Below are positions 1 to 13,323 of a DNA stretch of 64,000 nt, piece after piece. The notes under the pieces were generated by a model. It did not search any database. It saw only the letters and a list, made by a program, of their open reading frames with translations, and was not told the DNA's origin. Made by a program: the position numbers and the translations under genes. Location of the stretch: NCBI GenBank assembly GCA_030549775.1, contig CM060175.1:108120688-108184687 (forward strand), read 5' to 3'. This DNA is from Tamarix chinensis (lineage: Eukaryota > Streptophyta > Magnoliopsida > Caryophyllales > Tamaricaceae). Positions within the stretch are counted from its first letter, which is position 1. Each line of letters opens with the position of its first letter.

Positions 1-1458
1 AATATTCCTTCAAGAAATATATCATCAATTATATACATAGATACCATATATCCAACATTATTCTCAAATGCATAGTTTCAATTTTCATTACTCTCAAGAT
101 ATCATATCCTAAGATAACATCATTAATATACCATGTCCAATATAAAAGCACATACACATACACATAAAGTTTTAGCTATGACATGTATCTTTACAAACAA
201 GGACACCAGACTCTAAGCACATAAATCCTTAACCACCGCCTTTGAGATCACTGAAATATCACTTACAAAAATAGGAAAAATACATGATTAGGTTTGAAGA
301 TTATAAGGGTAAAAATGAAAATAACCAGAGTTAAAGGGAAGCTTGAGTTACATGAAAGTCTGTTGGAAGGTATGGTAGTGATATGGTGGAATTATGGTGG
401 TGTTTGGGTGAGGTTTGGATGTGTAAAAAGGGGTATATGACTGAAAAAATGCAGCTACATGGGCATGTAACAAGTTGTGCTCACCAAGGCCATTAGTTAG
501 GAACCTGAATGGGTAGGCTGTGAGAAGGAGGCACAACCATACTCATGAAACACATGCATAGGCAAGAAATACTAGGGACGCACAGGCGTGTGCAAGGTTG
601 TGAGTTGCTTGTGCGAGTATGTAAGAGCAAACTATGTGAGCATGCATAGGCATGTGATAAGGAAAAAGGATGGTGCACAGCTATTCAAGTGACCATGTGT
701 GAGCCTGTACTTTACAAAAGGATGACATACACACTAGAAAAGAAGGCGACGATGACGGCAGTGGACGACGACAATGAGGAGGAGTGCTGGAGTGGTTGTG
801 GTGGTTGATCCACCAAGCACAAAGCAACACTTCGTGGCTCTGATGGTGCGTGGATGGTGATGGTGTTGGATCGGGCATTGGAAACAAAGAAGAAAGGTGA
901 TGATTAATAGAAAAAATAGGGCAATAAATGAGGGAGGCAAAGAGGATAAAGTAGTGTGTGTGTGTATATATATATGGTGGTGTGCGATAGGGAGTGGCAG
1001 AGGATGATGATGTTGATGGTGATGATTGACAGAGGCACAAGGGTGAGCATAGGCATGAGGTAGAGGAGCAAAATTCAACGAGAGAGATGGGAGATGATAG
1101 TCATGTGTTGTAGAAGATGAGGAAAACACACGCAAAATAGGAGGAGGAGAAGAAGAAATTGGTACAATAGAAAAGAAAAAGAAAAAAGGAGAAAGAAAAG
1201 GAAAAAGGGAAAAAAGCTTAAGTTAGGATTTAGATTTAATTTTGATTAGCTAAAATACATAAGATTAATGATATAAATCTATTAGGATTAAGTTCAGTTT
1301 AAGAAATATAAATTATCTAGGTCAAAAATTAGGATTAGTTTAAGAGTTGGGAATTAAGGAATTAGGGTAAGGTTAAAATAAAATTTTCTTGATATTAGAA
1401 TTAGATTAATGTATTAATTATATAAGATTGGTTTTAGCAAAAAATTTGGGGTATTACA
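1..1458. mobile_element. 3' portion of a large LTR, cut by the window edge
   Basis: The stretch ends at 1448-1458 with the terminal motif GGGGTATTACA, the same end seen on the complete 4.5-kb LTR at 27538-32071. Its middle part (about 500-1200) is richer in G and A than its surroundings and on the minus strand reads as a Pro/Ser/His-rich open frame. I regard that as base composition, not a gene. It is followed by AT-rich sequence with repeated ATTAGGATT-like words. No primer-binding site follows the end, so it looks like a solo LTR or 3' LTR. The start lies left of the window. Confidence 0.55.
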
Positions 1459-2100
1459 AGGGGTGGCATTGTTGGGGTGGTTGCTATGTGGGTTAGAGGT
1501 GTTGGTGGGTTATGTGTAGTGTGAGATGGTGGCGTTAGTGGGTGTGTTGCATTAGAGGCTAATGTAGGTAGGGTTGTGATTGCATGAGGTTTTGGTGTTG
1601 AATGTGGTGCCTTAGAGATTGACGGATGTAGTGTTGGATGCATTATGAATGATGCCGGAAAGTAATAGGCAACATGAAGAAAATAATGAGGAACTAGTGG
1701 GATAAAGAAGATGAAGAAAGGTAGGGTTGTTTTGGAAAGAATATTAGAGGAAAACAATCTGATGAGGAGGAAGGAGGAGTTTATGTATGGGGTTGAGGTT
1801 GTGTGAAAAGAAAAGGAATCACAACGGGGACTTGGGGTAAGGTATGGTAGGGACTCCTAATGTAGTAGAGGGATGGCATGAAAAAGGAATAGAGGGACAT
1901 GGGTTGAGTGGAGTGTTTAGCACTTGAATGAATAGTGGGGTTGAGCGGGAAATTAGACAGTTGGAAATTAACCAAACTCGTAAGATAAACGAGTTGCTAA
2001 GGGGGAGATATTAAGATAAGATAATTAAATCAAGGTTAAGAGTTAAAGAAGGGTAAAAAAGCTAAACACTTGAAGATTAAGATTAGAAAATTTAAGGGCG
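1459..2100. other. GT-rich, gene-free stretch next to the LTR end
   Basis: The plus strand is strongly G/T-biased to about 1960 and the minus strand correspondingly C/A-rich, giving chance Pro/Thr/His-rich open frames with no recognisable domain. A purine run (AAGGGGGAGA) near 2000 resembles a polypurine tract but no LTR start follows it. I see no gene. Confidence 0.4.
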
Positions 2101-3860
2101 TTATACTTCTAGTCACCATTTTTTATTCCCAAATCACCCATTTACCTTATCTTATTATAATATTATTTGTTAAACTATTAATTAACTTTAAAACTAATAA
2201 ATATAAGCTATTTAAAAATCCTATTACATCTAGTTCTCTGTCCTATTACGCGTGCACTTAGTTATTTGTCCTTGCTCCATCCTTGATTCCCTTTTGCACC
2301 ATTCTCCATCTTCTCTATTAGTTCTATGAGGACACTATCAAATTGGAAGATTCTTGTAAGGTCTAGGCATCGACTATGGTTAAGAAATCTCCAAGCATTA
2401 ACCAATCAAAAAAATAAAAAAATAAAATCTACAAATCAACTTTCCCTTCAACTTTTAAAATCATGAAATTAAAGTGGTATTTTTGGTAAATGCGTCTGGT
2501 AGTGGTATTATCATTATGGCTTGGAGTACCAAATAAATTTACTAGTAATAAAAAAGGAAATTTTTTTTCCATCTAATACTATTATTGTCAGGTGAAAAAG
2601 AATATCATTGGTGTAAGTTAGTTTCTTAAATTAACTTCTATAAGCTATAAAAAAATTATTTGTAATTTAGAAAATGTATGGTACATTAAAAATAAATGAC
2701 TATAAAATATACATTAGTAGGTGAAAATGGCTAAGAAAAAACCCCCACAATTATAAACTTTATAGTAATATTATAAATACATCATCCATTTTATAATATA
2801 GATTACATTTGGCTTATGCTCTCAAATAAAAAATAATTAAATTGTTAATATGTAATACCTAAAAGGACTAACAATCATTTATTTTATTCAATAAAGAGAT
2901 AATAAAATATATAATTTTTTTAATAGAACTTATATTTTAAAATAAATTAAAAAACTAATGTAACATATTATATAAAATATATAGATATCTAATCATAATT
3001 AGGTCATATATCATGGTACCTAGGTAGAATTTATCCTTATCAAAATCATTATAGCCAAGCTTAGCAAATCAGAAAAGAATAGAGTCAACAAAATTTATGT
3101 GCAGAACAAAATTCAATCTTAGGCTTTCAATTATGCTCATTTGTTTGGTCTGAAGTTAATAGGGGTAAAATTCCCCCCTCCCCCCAATTATACATGTTTT
3201 ATCTCAAATATTTGAAAATAATAAAAATATTTTTAGTGAAAAGTTTATATTAATATCTAAAATAGATATTCGTTAAAAATTATTTTATTTCAAATAAGCT
3301 TTATAAGACATACAAAAAATGATGTTAACTTTTTTTAATCCTATTATGCCATATCATTTGTGTACTTATTCTATTTTCAAAAATAAATTTTCCCGCTCTC
3401 TTTCTATTCATCTTGTTACTGACTTGATCTATCCATCGTCCAAATTTCACAGCAAATACTGTATTAATATCCATCTTTCACGCACCCACCCAAATCAATT
3501 TAAGAGAAATAAGTAGAATAAAAGGGCTTGTTTTTTAGGCCAAAATTCGTCTTCCACCATTCTTAAGAGCACGATAGCGCGATGACACCTTTATGCTTTG
3601 CCAATACTTGTTGCAGTAGAGTCAAGAAATCCACAATCGTTAGCGTAAGTAAAATAAATTGGCAAGCAAGCGAACTGATGCCCCAATTAATTTTCAAGCT
3701 AGGAATGCTGCTACTAAATACATTTGATTCTATCAGTGAACCCAATAGTGAAATTAGTACCTTCTCTCTCATAATTAATCCGTTCACAATGCCGTGAGGA
3801 GTATAGGAGTGTCTCGACGCCTCAAGTAGTAAAAGTTATAATTCATAAATTGTTTCTTCG
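2101..3860. other. AT-rich intergenic DNA, nothing recognised
   Basis: Long A/T runs, stops in all frames and no conserved motif. At 3563-3787 a 74-codon minus-strand frame sits in slightly more balanced DNA. I do not recognise its product and treat it as chance or a remnant. Confidence 0.4.
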
Positions 3861-3872
3861 TGTGGACGGGTG

Positions 3873-5190
3873 TAGAGGTGGCGAACGGATCATATAGATT
3901 GGATTCAGATTAGACAATTTAGGTTGGATTAAAATAGAGTTCGCTATACAATTGGGTTGGTTTGGATATAGTTCCGATGTCCTTTAGATTTGAGTTAAAT
4001 TTGGATAAAAATGATTCAGATTGGGTCTATATTAGGTCGGTTCATTTCGGATTGAGTTTGGGCCTATCATATCGAGTTTTTTTGATTTGGATCTACAAAC
4101 TTTAAGTTGAATCTAATTTGGATAAGGTTGATTTAGATCTATAAATTTCGGGTCATATTAAATTTGGGTCAGATTAATTCAATTCAAAATTTATACTGAC
4201 ATTAATTGTTATTAATTAATTTTATATAATAAATAAATTAAATTTTATAATTTATTATTATTGTTATGCTTATTATGGTATTTTCTTATTATTATAACAC
4301 ATGTAATGATACAACTAATTGTTATAAGAAAATATATAATAATAATAAATTATTATTATTATTATTATTATTAGTATAATTATAGTTATTTTTACGGAGA
4401 CAATTATAAATTATATCATATACATAATTATAATGATTGTTATGACTGTTATAATAATTATAATTAATAAGAATTATTATTATCTTTATAAATATAATAA
4501 TAATTAATATTATTAGAAATACAAATATAAACTTTATTATTGTCATTATAATAATATATATTATAATTATGACTTTTATGTTTATAATAGTAGTAGTAGG
4601 AGCATCAGTAACAACAGCAGCAGTAGTAGTAATACTAATAATAATAGAAATTTATATGATCTAATATAATCGATGTTAATATAATATTAAAACAAAGTAA
4701 GGAGAATAAAGTCTTATTAATTTTATTTCATTTGTTGCTATATAGGTTGCATATTATTATTTTCACATAAAAATTTATTAATAAGATAGTTTATTAATAT
4801 TTATGTGGTTATTATATTAATAAGATAGTTTATTAATGTTTATGTAGCAATTTATGATATAAAATGTTAACTATGTTAATTAAATTTGACTTTAATTTGA
4901 ATCAAGTTTGAAGTTATGTTTGGATATAAGTTGGATTTGAGTTGGATCATATTGGATTAGGTAAGTTTGGGTCGAGTCATTATAAAATTTCTATTTGGAT
5001 ATGAGTCGGGTTTTTAATTGGACTATTTTTTAGATTGAAATATTTTGGTTTGGATTATTCGGGTATAAGTTATCATTAGGTTTGCTAAGTTCAGGTTGAT
5101 CCAATTGATTCATATTATTTTGAATTTTCACATTGAAATTGGATGTAAATTTTCGAATCTAAATCAAATTACGGATCGAATAATTCATAT
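3873..5190. repeat. Degenerate TTGGATT-type repeat with AT-rich core
   Basis: It begins with TAGAGGTGGCGAACGG, a start typical of non-autonomous plant hAT-like repeats. Then come dozens of imperfect words of the type TTGGATTGGGT and TTCGGGT up to about 4190 and again at about 4880-5100. The middle (4200-4870) is almost pure A/T with ATT/ATA microsatellite. I could not find a matching inverted terminus, so the element is truncated or decayed. Confidence 0.4.
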
Positions 5191-5639
5191 CAAATCTCTC
5201 CCCCCCCCCCAAATATATCTATACAGATTGCTTTTTCCTAGTTTTTGGCATCTTTGTGCATCCATCCAACTATGTTGTCTCTCCTCTCATGGTGGATGAC
5301 TGCTCCTAAAAATGGTCCTGTCATCTCCACCTTTGTACTCGAATATGAAAAGGAGGGACAACAATAGGTTGCGATATTAAATCTAGGATCAATCTTTTCC
5401 TTCTCCTGTCACGAATGATTCAGCATAAAAAAAAGGCTACCGACACTAGCTTTTTTACTTCCATTAACAAGTCCTTTCATCTAGCTGGTGAGCGCTTGAA
5501 TGCTATTTTAGTGTAGCGCGCATCCCTTTGAGGTTTAACTGGTCATGTAACCTTTCACGTACGGCACAAAATCCGTTTCAAACCATCATTGCTCACCTTT
5601 GGATATATAATCCAAAAATATGAGAAATATGGGTTCAAT

Positions 5640-5702
5640 ATACACTAGCAGTAGCAGTAGCAGTAGCATTAGCATCAGCACACACACACACACACACACA
5701 CA
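5640..5702. repeat. Compound microsatellite (AGCAGT)n then (AC)n
   Basis: A short run of AGCAGT/AGCATT words is followed directly by about 11 AC units. Confidence 0.8.
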
Positions 5703-5884
5703 ATACATTATATACTAGTGAATGTTGACTAAAGTGCAAGTACTCCCTGTAAGTTTGTTTGCACGCGTGCAAAAATTCTTTCTTTGTCTGTAACTTAATC
5801 CCATGGCTAAAGACTGAACGAAAGTTCTGAGTAATAATGTATACAATACAGAGGATTATGTTTCACCGACTTCTCTGACTCCTC

Positions 5885-5960
5885 CTCCGTCGCTATAAAT
5901 GCATGCTAGTACTAACCTTTAGCCATCATATCATACAATACCAGTCCATCTTCGACCACA
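5885..5960 (+). promoter_or_regulatory. Possible orphan core promoter
   Basis: GCTATAAATGCATGC at about 5891-5905 resembles a plant TATA box followed by an RY-like GCATGC. The next 70 bases are C/A-rich and low in G (CATCATATCATACAATACC), as in many plant 5' leaders. No long open frame follows on the plus strand, so this may be the remains of a lost gene or chance. Confidence 0.2.
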
Positions 5961-5999
5961 TACTTCTCTGCCATCTTCTTAATTAAATATCAAGGTTTA

Positions 6000-8070
6000 A
6001 ATTACGGTTTTATCTAAAAACCGGTGTCTAAATCCTCATAATTAAATATTAAGTTTCAGATGGTGCATGGGTCTAACAATTTTACTTAATGATTTTCCTA
6101 AGAACCGTTATGTAAAACTAAATTTAGCATTTTTTTTAGTGCCACCCATATTGACACCCTCTAAAAATCAAACTTGTTACACCATTTTTTAGGTAACAGT
6201 AGTCTACCGAGGGTGATTCAAATAAAGTTTTGTAGCGGTGCATTATTTGTCAGACTATTCATATAATATATAAACTATATACAAAGACTACAATTATAAA
6301 CAATAAAAAGTCAAAGCATTTCTCATCGATCATTGCCCTTGAATTTACTTTGATTCTTAGTCAATGCATGGTATTTTGTTAAAGTAATTTTTTATCCGTT
6401 AACAATATGCAATATTTTTTAATATGTACTAGCTAGCACCAAACTACCATATGTATGTATATATTTCATGACCAGATCAGTGTCCTCCACCAAACTCTTA
6501 TCTCTGCCCCGACTCTAAAACCCAACCTCTTTTTCCGGCTTTGCTTCTCTTGCTCTCAACTCTAATCTATTAACCACACTTTAAGTGGCAGTTAGTTAAA
6601 TTTGTACGTACTCTGCCAGGTCAAACCTACTACCACCACTACCATTTGGCAATAAATAGCGATAACTTCCGATGCTGCCTTGTATCGGTACACCTGGTAT
6701 TACTTGAAGAGGCCTTTTCACATACACTCCTAAACATATTGATTTTGTCTCTTCGGTGCAAATAATTAATCTCTGTTCCCCTAAGTAACATCAGTAATAT
6801 AAATAATCCAAAATACTCTGGATTAGGAGCAGATGGACTGACACCAAGAAACAACTATCTGTTGACTGTTGTAGGTTCGTGTACGAGAATGGATTGTCTA
6901 CGTACGTGATCAGTAACCAGGCAAGGCTTTATTGGGTTGGGTTGGTTTTTTATTTTTTTGGGAAATATTCTTCGCTTTCTGTTTCTCTTTTTTTTTTTGG
7001 TCGAAAGTGATCAGTAACCAGGTAAGGTACACAACTTTACATCGAAAACGAGGGGCAAAAAGATTGATCTACTGGAGCAGATCTAGGGCTTGGTTTTGCC
7101 GTTCATTCGGTCGCATTCTTTGGATTTAATTTGATTCTGATTGCACCGCTTCGTTCGACTTTTATACGAATGTAGTACGATCACGAATCGTTCTCTTTCA
7201 TTCTAATCTATATATCTTTAATAAGAAAAAAGAAGAAGGTAAAGTAGCTTGGCTGCTTGAAGGAGTCTACTCTGTACCCACATTCTTCGTTTCTGAATTC
7301 GTTTTCTGATTTTATAGTATCCAATATTATCCGAAGTGCCGTAAGAGAGCGTCCACGTAGCTACATAAAATTTACATGCATGTAATCCTAAAATCCAATC
7401 ATCTTCTTCCAACATCTATCGCTTTATATAAAATTTATTCCTGTACTCTGTATCAAAACTATGCTAAATGACAGCTCTAAACTGGTTTTACACATCATAT
7501 CACAAATTATTCTTACTTTATGCTATTTAGCTTTTAATTTATACGTACTAATTACTATTTTTATATTATCACTTTTAATTAAATATAAATTTACAAATTA
7601 ATTTGAGGTGAAACAGCCAATTATTTTACAATGCCCTCAATTTGAGGTCCTTCACTTTTTCCCCCTACTTCATATGAGTACATAATAATTTTAGGTACAC
7701 TAAATTGACAATTGTGTTGGATGTTTCCCCTACAACGTCGGTGCTCTCACTTGTACGTTTCCTTTCTTTATTTTTATCAATTTATTGGTACCAAGGAGTT
7801 GTTTTAGTTGCTATTTTCAATGCATCCTTTTCTTTTCCTTTTTCTCTATAAATTAGCTTAAAAGGATAATTTTAGACACGAATTGCTCACCGATATAAGA
7901 TAAGATTTATAATAAAAAAAAAAGCTTACTCCATTTTATAAACCTTACGGTAAACTTAGGGGATTTTTATGCTTAAAAGTGAATAATTGACGACTTAAAG
8001 GTAACTTTGCCTTTTTTACATGCATTCTACGTTTTTTTTTTGCATCAAGTTTAAGAAGCATGTATGTCAT
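6000..8070. other. Gene-free AT-rich DNA
   Basis: No domain-bearing frame is visible on either strand. Short open frames at 6639-6854, 6932-7129 and 7218-7415 have no family resemblance and atypical composition, and I do not call them genes. Confidence 0.4.
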
Positions 8071-8087
8071 ATAGGTGCTATGTTATA

Positions 8088-8170
8088 TATTATTATTATT
8101 ATTATTATTATTGTTGTTGTTGTTGTTGTTGTTGTAGTAGTAGTAGTAGTAGTAGTTGTTTGTTGTTGTT
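8088..8170. repeat. Compound trinucleotide microsatellite
   Basis: Successive pure tracts of ATT (about 8088-8111), GTT (to about 8134), GTA (to about 8155) and GTT again (to about 8170). Confidence 0.95.
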
Positions 8171-8269
8171 GGACACTAGAAGGTAAACCACCGGTTTGTC
8201 TTATCTCTTAGACCCAAAATCCCATTCTAAAAATGAGATATCTTCCCAATGACTCTTCTCTTTATTATT

Positions 8270-8986
8270 ATAATACACTTAGAGCTACTTCATACACTTC
8301 ATGTAATCATCTGCAAAAGTAGTATCAATATAACTTCCTTGTACTAAGTAAATCACAATACCTCACAAGAGACAACATACTCACATTGCAAAGAGTCACA
8401 CACAAATTTAAAAATCATGCTGGATCCCACAACACATACCATAACCACATGTAATAATTATGGGATAATATATATAACATCAAGTCTCAAGCTCAACGAT
8501 AAAACATACTAGTTTCCTTCACATTATCTCAAGTTACAATTGATCATATCCAATTAATCAAATAAATTCCAAATACCAAGATAGATCACTGAGACAACTA
8601 CCAAATCAATTTCAAATACCAAAGTATGACATTGAGGCAACAACTGAACAAATCTAAATCAATTCCTTTTTATTTTCTTTCACAATAGTCACCCCATTTT
8701 TAATTACTTAAGGGGGGATACAATCAACTAAGGACATTGAGGTACAACTGGTCATACTAACACCTAAAGGTGACCCAATACCTTTACTCTATAACCTAGG
8801 AACACTACGGTATGCCTAGCCATATAGGTACATAAAGGCAACACAGTATCCGCGAACCTTGGTCACTTAATCCTTAAGTATTAATATCCCTTATAGGGCC
8901 TGTGGGTCACATGTGGAGTAGACTAGGGCTTTACTAAGGCACATCGATACACCAATGAACCATATTAAATGAGGGCTAACATCTCG
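8270..8986. mobile_element. Fragment of the giant-LTR family
   Basis: The sequence resembles the inside of the complete LTR at 27538-32071, roughly its 28140-28950 part. Shared landmarks are the 'AGTAGTATCA...CTTGTACTRAGTAAATCA' stretch and the 'CACTTAA...TATAGGGCC...TAGACTAGGGC' stretch. It ends at the Cassandra LTR that begins at 8987. Similarity was judged by eye and the borders are approximate. Confidence 0.5.
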
Positions 8987-9291
8987 TGTAATACCCCATA
9001 TTTAGCGGAGTCTAATAAGGATTGATATGTTACTTATATCAATATAGTATAACATTATTTTGGAGATTTCATCATAAGAACTCTACAGTTAAGTGTGTTG
9101 ACCGTGGAGCAATTTTTAGGATGGGTGACTCTCTTGAGAAGTTTTAGAAAATTTTCAAAAATTTCTTTGGAAGTACGTGCGTGAAGACAAAGTGCATCAA
9201 AATGACTAATATTGATCTGTGGGGTTAGGAGATCAATCCAAAATTGCTCTAGGGCAACCCTCATATGGTGGTATTGACTCAAGGTATAATA
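8987..9291 (+). mobile_element. Cassandra-type solo LTR carrying 5S rRNA-like sequence
   Basis: It starts TGTAATACCCC and ends with a decayed form of GGGGTGTTACA (AAGGTATAATA). The inner part, about 9074-9147, follows plant 5S rRNA: AAGAACTCTACAGTTAAG, then GGATGGGTGACTCTCTTGAGAAG. A 5S-derived internal promoter inside a roughly 300-bp LTR is the hallmark of the Cassandra TRIM retrotransposons. The flanks (TCTCG left, TCCCA right) match at only three of five positions, so the copy is old. There is no second LTR next to it. Confidence 0.75.
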
Positions 9292-10200
9292 TCCCATATT
9301 TTTGTAAAATATGGAATGAGAATTATGCAAAATTTTGGCCATTTGATCTTGATTTAATGTTATGATTTGGTTTGAGGCAAAGTTGACTTAAAATAAGGTT
9401 GAACAAAGAGATTAATTGAGTTTTCTAGGTGAATCGATCTGCCGATTTCATGAACCGATCAACTGGTTTGTCGTTTTAGTAAAATAGATTTTCTTGACTA
9501 AACTAATCGACTGCTTCATCCTTTTAGCAAAATGGGTTTTCTCGACTAAACTGATCGACTTTTTGGGAGAACCAATCAATTGGTTTGTAGAACAGTTGAC
9601 TAGTAGGTCTAAACCAATCGATCAGCTGGTTTCATGAACTAATCAACTGGTTTGTTGTTTTAGTAAAATAGATTTTCTTGACTGGATTCATGAACCGAAT
9701 TTGGCATATTTTCAAACTTTATTTTTTAGAAAATTTCTTATACTTAATGGAACCTTTCTAAACCATGCCAAATTGTCCCTAAGAGATTCTTAACCATTTT
9801 CATGATTCATTTAGTCTGAAATAGTACCTTAGATTGATCTGAAGGGTAATTGGGATAATTGAGGGGGGAGAGATTGCGAAATAAACATGTACAATAGAAA
9901 TTGTATACTTGTGTTCCCGTTGAGGAAGCAACTTGGCTTCCTTAATACGTAGAGTACTGATGTGCCTATTTGCTCAGTTACTTGCTCATTCCCATAAGTA
10001 GAGGGCCAAGTGTAGGTTTTTGGGGACGGCTAGTAGGGGGCCTACCTTAGTTGGGTTCATGACTTGAGAGGATGGACACCATGCAATAAAACCTTGCTCA
10101 TCTCAAGAGATAATATATGAGAATCTTCAAGAGCAGAACCAAAATGAATAGCTCCATAACGCATGACCAAGAAGCTATCAAACCCCAAAGCTGTTGTTAT
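9292..10200. mobile_element. Fragment related to the 45568-48859 LTR
   Basis: Shares with the LTR at 45568-48859 the clustered CCGATCAACTGGTTT-type words (9430-9690) and the stretch 'TTTGCTCAGTTACTTGCTCATTCCC...AGTAGAGGGCCA' near 9970-10015, which recurs near 48380-48425. Much of the LTR is missing between these landmarks. It directly abuts the Cassandra LTR on the left. No coding sequence. Confidence 0.5.
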
Positions 10201-10474
10201 GGTAATCTATAAATGAAATAGGTAAAATAATAGGATATACTATGCAGTAAACTTTATTGGCCATCAGTGTATCTAGCATGAAGGCATCCAAGATTCATCA
10301 TGCTATTTCTTGATATTCATTCCTTAGGTTGGTCAAGCTACATACATTCAAATGTACTACCTTGAGGTAGAGTACAATACCATGATATATCTCTTGATTA
10401 AGAGAGTTAATGTAACATATACAAAGTAGGGCATGCCATAAAACAATCTTTTGAGTAGCCAATTCAATACTATT

Positions 10475-12480
10475 AGATTTCAAAACTAGGGTTTCAAAGC
10501 CCAAGACACAAACTCGGATAATTCAAATCAATTAATTTCAATTAAAGGTGTTAGGATGCAATTAATACCATTTCAACTATTTCTATATATTCAAGTTTAG
10601 AAAAACAACCATACAAATGACTAATTTCATAATTTCACTTAAAATCTAGGATTTTAGGCCCGAAAATATAATTCGGTTGAATTCTATTAATTTATTTAAA
10701 TTGAATGTTTAGAAATACAATTAGACATATTTTATAGCATAACATAACATATAATCAATTGCTCAAAAATAATAAAAGAAATACCCAATTTAGCATAATT
10801 AGGGTTTTTGAGCCCGAAACTCAAATCCGGTCAATTCTTGTTAAAATATATAAATTGATGGTTTGGAATTGTAATTAAATGTATTCTAATGTAATTTATA
10901 TAATCAATTGAATAAAACAACTTGATTACACAATCCAATTTAGACCCGCAATAGTTTTGACTCAAAAATCCAATTCCAACCAATTTCACATAATTTTCCC
11001 AAATCAACACTTCCGATATGAAATTAAATACATTTCAAAAGATATTGTAAAATCAATTGAGTGAAACAACTCAATTATGTAATCCAATTCCATTACACAC
11101 GAATTTTGACCTAGAAAGTCAATTCCAATGAATTTCACATAAATTTCTCAAATTGATGGTGCCAACATAAACTTATATACATTTTAAAGCATAACGTAAA
11201 ATTAATTTGCCTAAAATAGCTTAATTGGATGAATCCGAAAAATTCAGGCACAGCCCGACCTAAAATCCGATTTTCAAAAATCAACCAAATACACTACAAT
11301 TAACCACTCTAAATTAATCATACAACATATATATATATCTATACACACACACAATCAATTTAGCTTATCATAAGCTAATTCATACTCAATTAATCAAAAT
11401 AAGGGTTAGGGTTTTTGGAAATTTATACCAAACGAAACTAACAAATCAGAATGGTGAAGGGCGGAGAAGATGAGCCGGAGGTCGAGGATTGCTCACCGGC
11501 AACCAGCGAGGCTCGCCATGGCCGGAGGATGGCGGAGTGACCTTTGCTGCTGCTCATGGAGCTGGTAGGCATGACAGTGGCGTGTGGCTGGAATGGCGAC
11601 GTTGATGGTAGCCGAAGGTCGACTATTGACAATGCAGGAGCTGGGGAGAAGGAAACAAGATGGGGCGCAGAGGGCAGGGAGCCCGACGGGAAAAATAACA
11701 GAAGAGAAGGGAAAGAAGAAGAGAGAAAGAAAAAAGGAAGAGGGTATGGGTCTTTTGTTTTTTTTTTAAATACACATATATAAATAAGTACTATATATCT
11801 AAACATATTGTTGGAAAATTTTATCTAAAAGTTATTTAACAAAAAATCATTTCAAAAGGATCTGAAGGCTTAAAATTGATATAAGAACTACATAAAGAAT
11901 TTCGAAAATGTTTTGGGAAAAATTTACCAACGAGTGTAAATATCTATATTATTTACAAAAATACATTATCTTCTTTTTAACTTTAGAAAATATTTATAAA
12001 AAAATATAATTAGAAAACTTTCAATTAAGATAAATTATAATAGAAATACACTCATAAAAACTATAAATAGTTTTTAGATAAAAATAAAAGACTTATCTGA
12101 ATAAATATTTTTATTTTAAATAAATTGTAATTCTTATTAAAATAAAAATACAATAAAAAAATAATATTTAAAATAAATCAAAAGAAATATTTTTATAAAT
12201 TTTTGAGCGACTAAAACTAAAAATTCATTCATAAGCCAAAATATCTATATTATTTTCAAAAATTCATTCATAAGCCAAAATAGAAAAAAAAATGGAAAGA
12301 AAAACATAAATAAATTGTGAAAATCTTTAATTTAATATTTTTTTAAGATCTTATTGACCTCATAAAAATAAAAAAAATTCAAAGATAAAAATATTTACTA
12401 CGGATAAAGATATTAAAAGGTTCTATAATAGATGACATTAAAGATAATATTTCAAATACATTCGAGAAATATTCTTATAA
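10475..12480. mobile_element. Diverged partial copy A of the 4.5-kb LTR family
   Basis: From 'TTTCAAAGCCCAAGACACAAACTC' onward the order of landmarks follows 30030-31680 of the complete LTR: repeated 'AATTTAGCACAATTA'-like blocks, the GC-richer segment 11440-11750, a poly-T run before TACACATATATAAATAA, then AT-rich sequence. Frames of 60-120 codons in the GC-richer segment recur at the same place in all three copies on opposite strands, so they reflect composition. Confidence 0.65.
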
Positions 12481-13323
12481 TAGTTTAAACGATTAAAAAT
12501 AATTTAACACATTTTCAAAAAAGCCATCTGTAAGCCCTAAAAAAATAATTCTATTCATAATAATTAATTATTATAATATTGACTATAATAATTATAATTT
12601 TTTTCTTACAAATAATATAATTAATTTTATTGCTACTAATAATATTATGATTAATTATCTAATATTATTATTAAATAATAAATTTAAATAGTAATTAGTA
12701 TTATTTAAAAATATTTAATATAAAATTAATATTATATAATGTATTATTAAGAAAATATTAATCATAATTTATAATAAAATAATAATAATTATTAAAAATA
12801 ATTAATAATGGGAAATAAATATAAATGCGAAGAATTCAAATATTAATCATAATTTCCAACCATTAGTAATAAAATTTTTTTATTAAAAAAGAATAATAAT
12901 AATATCCTAAAATAATTATTCTTAGTAATAATTGATAAAGAATTATATTAATAAGAATAATATGAATCATTATTTTAAATAAATTAATAATAGTATCTAA
13001 TAATTATTGATATATTATTAATAATGTGAATGATTATTGATAATATTTATTATTGTTAAGATAATATAGATTTGAATGATAATTGGTAGTAGATATAATA
13101 TATATTATTTCATTATAATTGTTAAAAGAGACCATTATGGAAAATATTAATATAAAAAAATTAGAAATAAAAAATAATTAATAATAATATATATAAACTA
13201 TTTTTTCTAATAATGACTAATGAATTAATTATTATTATTATTATTATTATTATATTAACAAGAATAAAATTAATCATTATTAAAATTATATAAAAAATAA
13301 ATATTATTGTTGTATTTCATAAA
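12481..13323. other. Extremely AT-rich spacer
   Basis: Almost only A and T, with ATT/AAT microsatellite patches (for example near 13228-13252). Nothing codes here and no transposon termini are visible. Confidence 0.6.

Noticed and set aside
3563..3797. Overlapping 71-74 codon frames on both strands
   Set aside because: No family resemblance; the more even base composition alone is not enough to call a gene.
9074..9147. Functional 5S rRNA gene
   Set aside because: Only part of 5S is present, with many substitutions, inside an LTR with TGTAATACCCC ends. It is a Cassandra LTR, not a ribosomal gene.
11400..11425. Interstitial telomere repeat (AGGGTTAGGGTTTTT)
   Set aside because: Only about two imperfect TTTAGGG units; common by chance in AT-rich plant DNA.
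11438..11806. Open frames of 60-122 codons in the GC-richer block, with counterparts at 15851-16288 and 30773-31250
   Set aside because: They occur on both strands at the same place of each LTR copy, are Ser/Pro/Leu- or Arg/Glu-rich, and have no domain or conserved residues. They are composition effects of the LTR.
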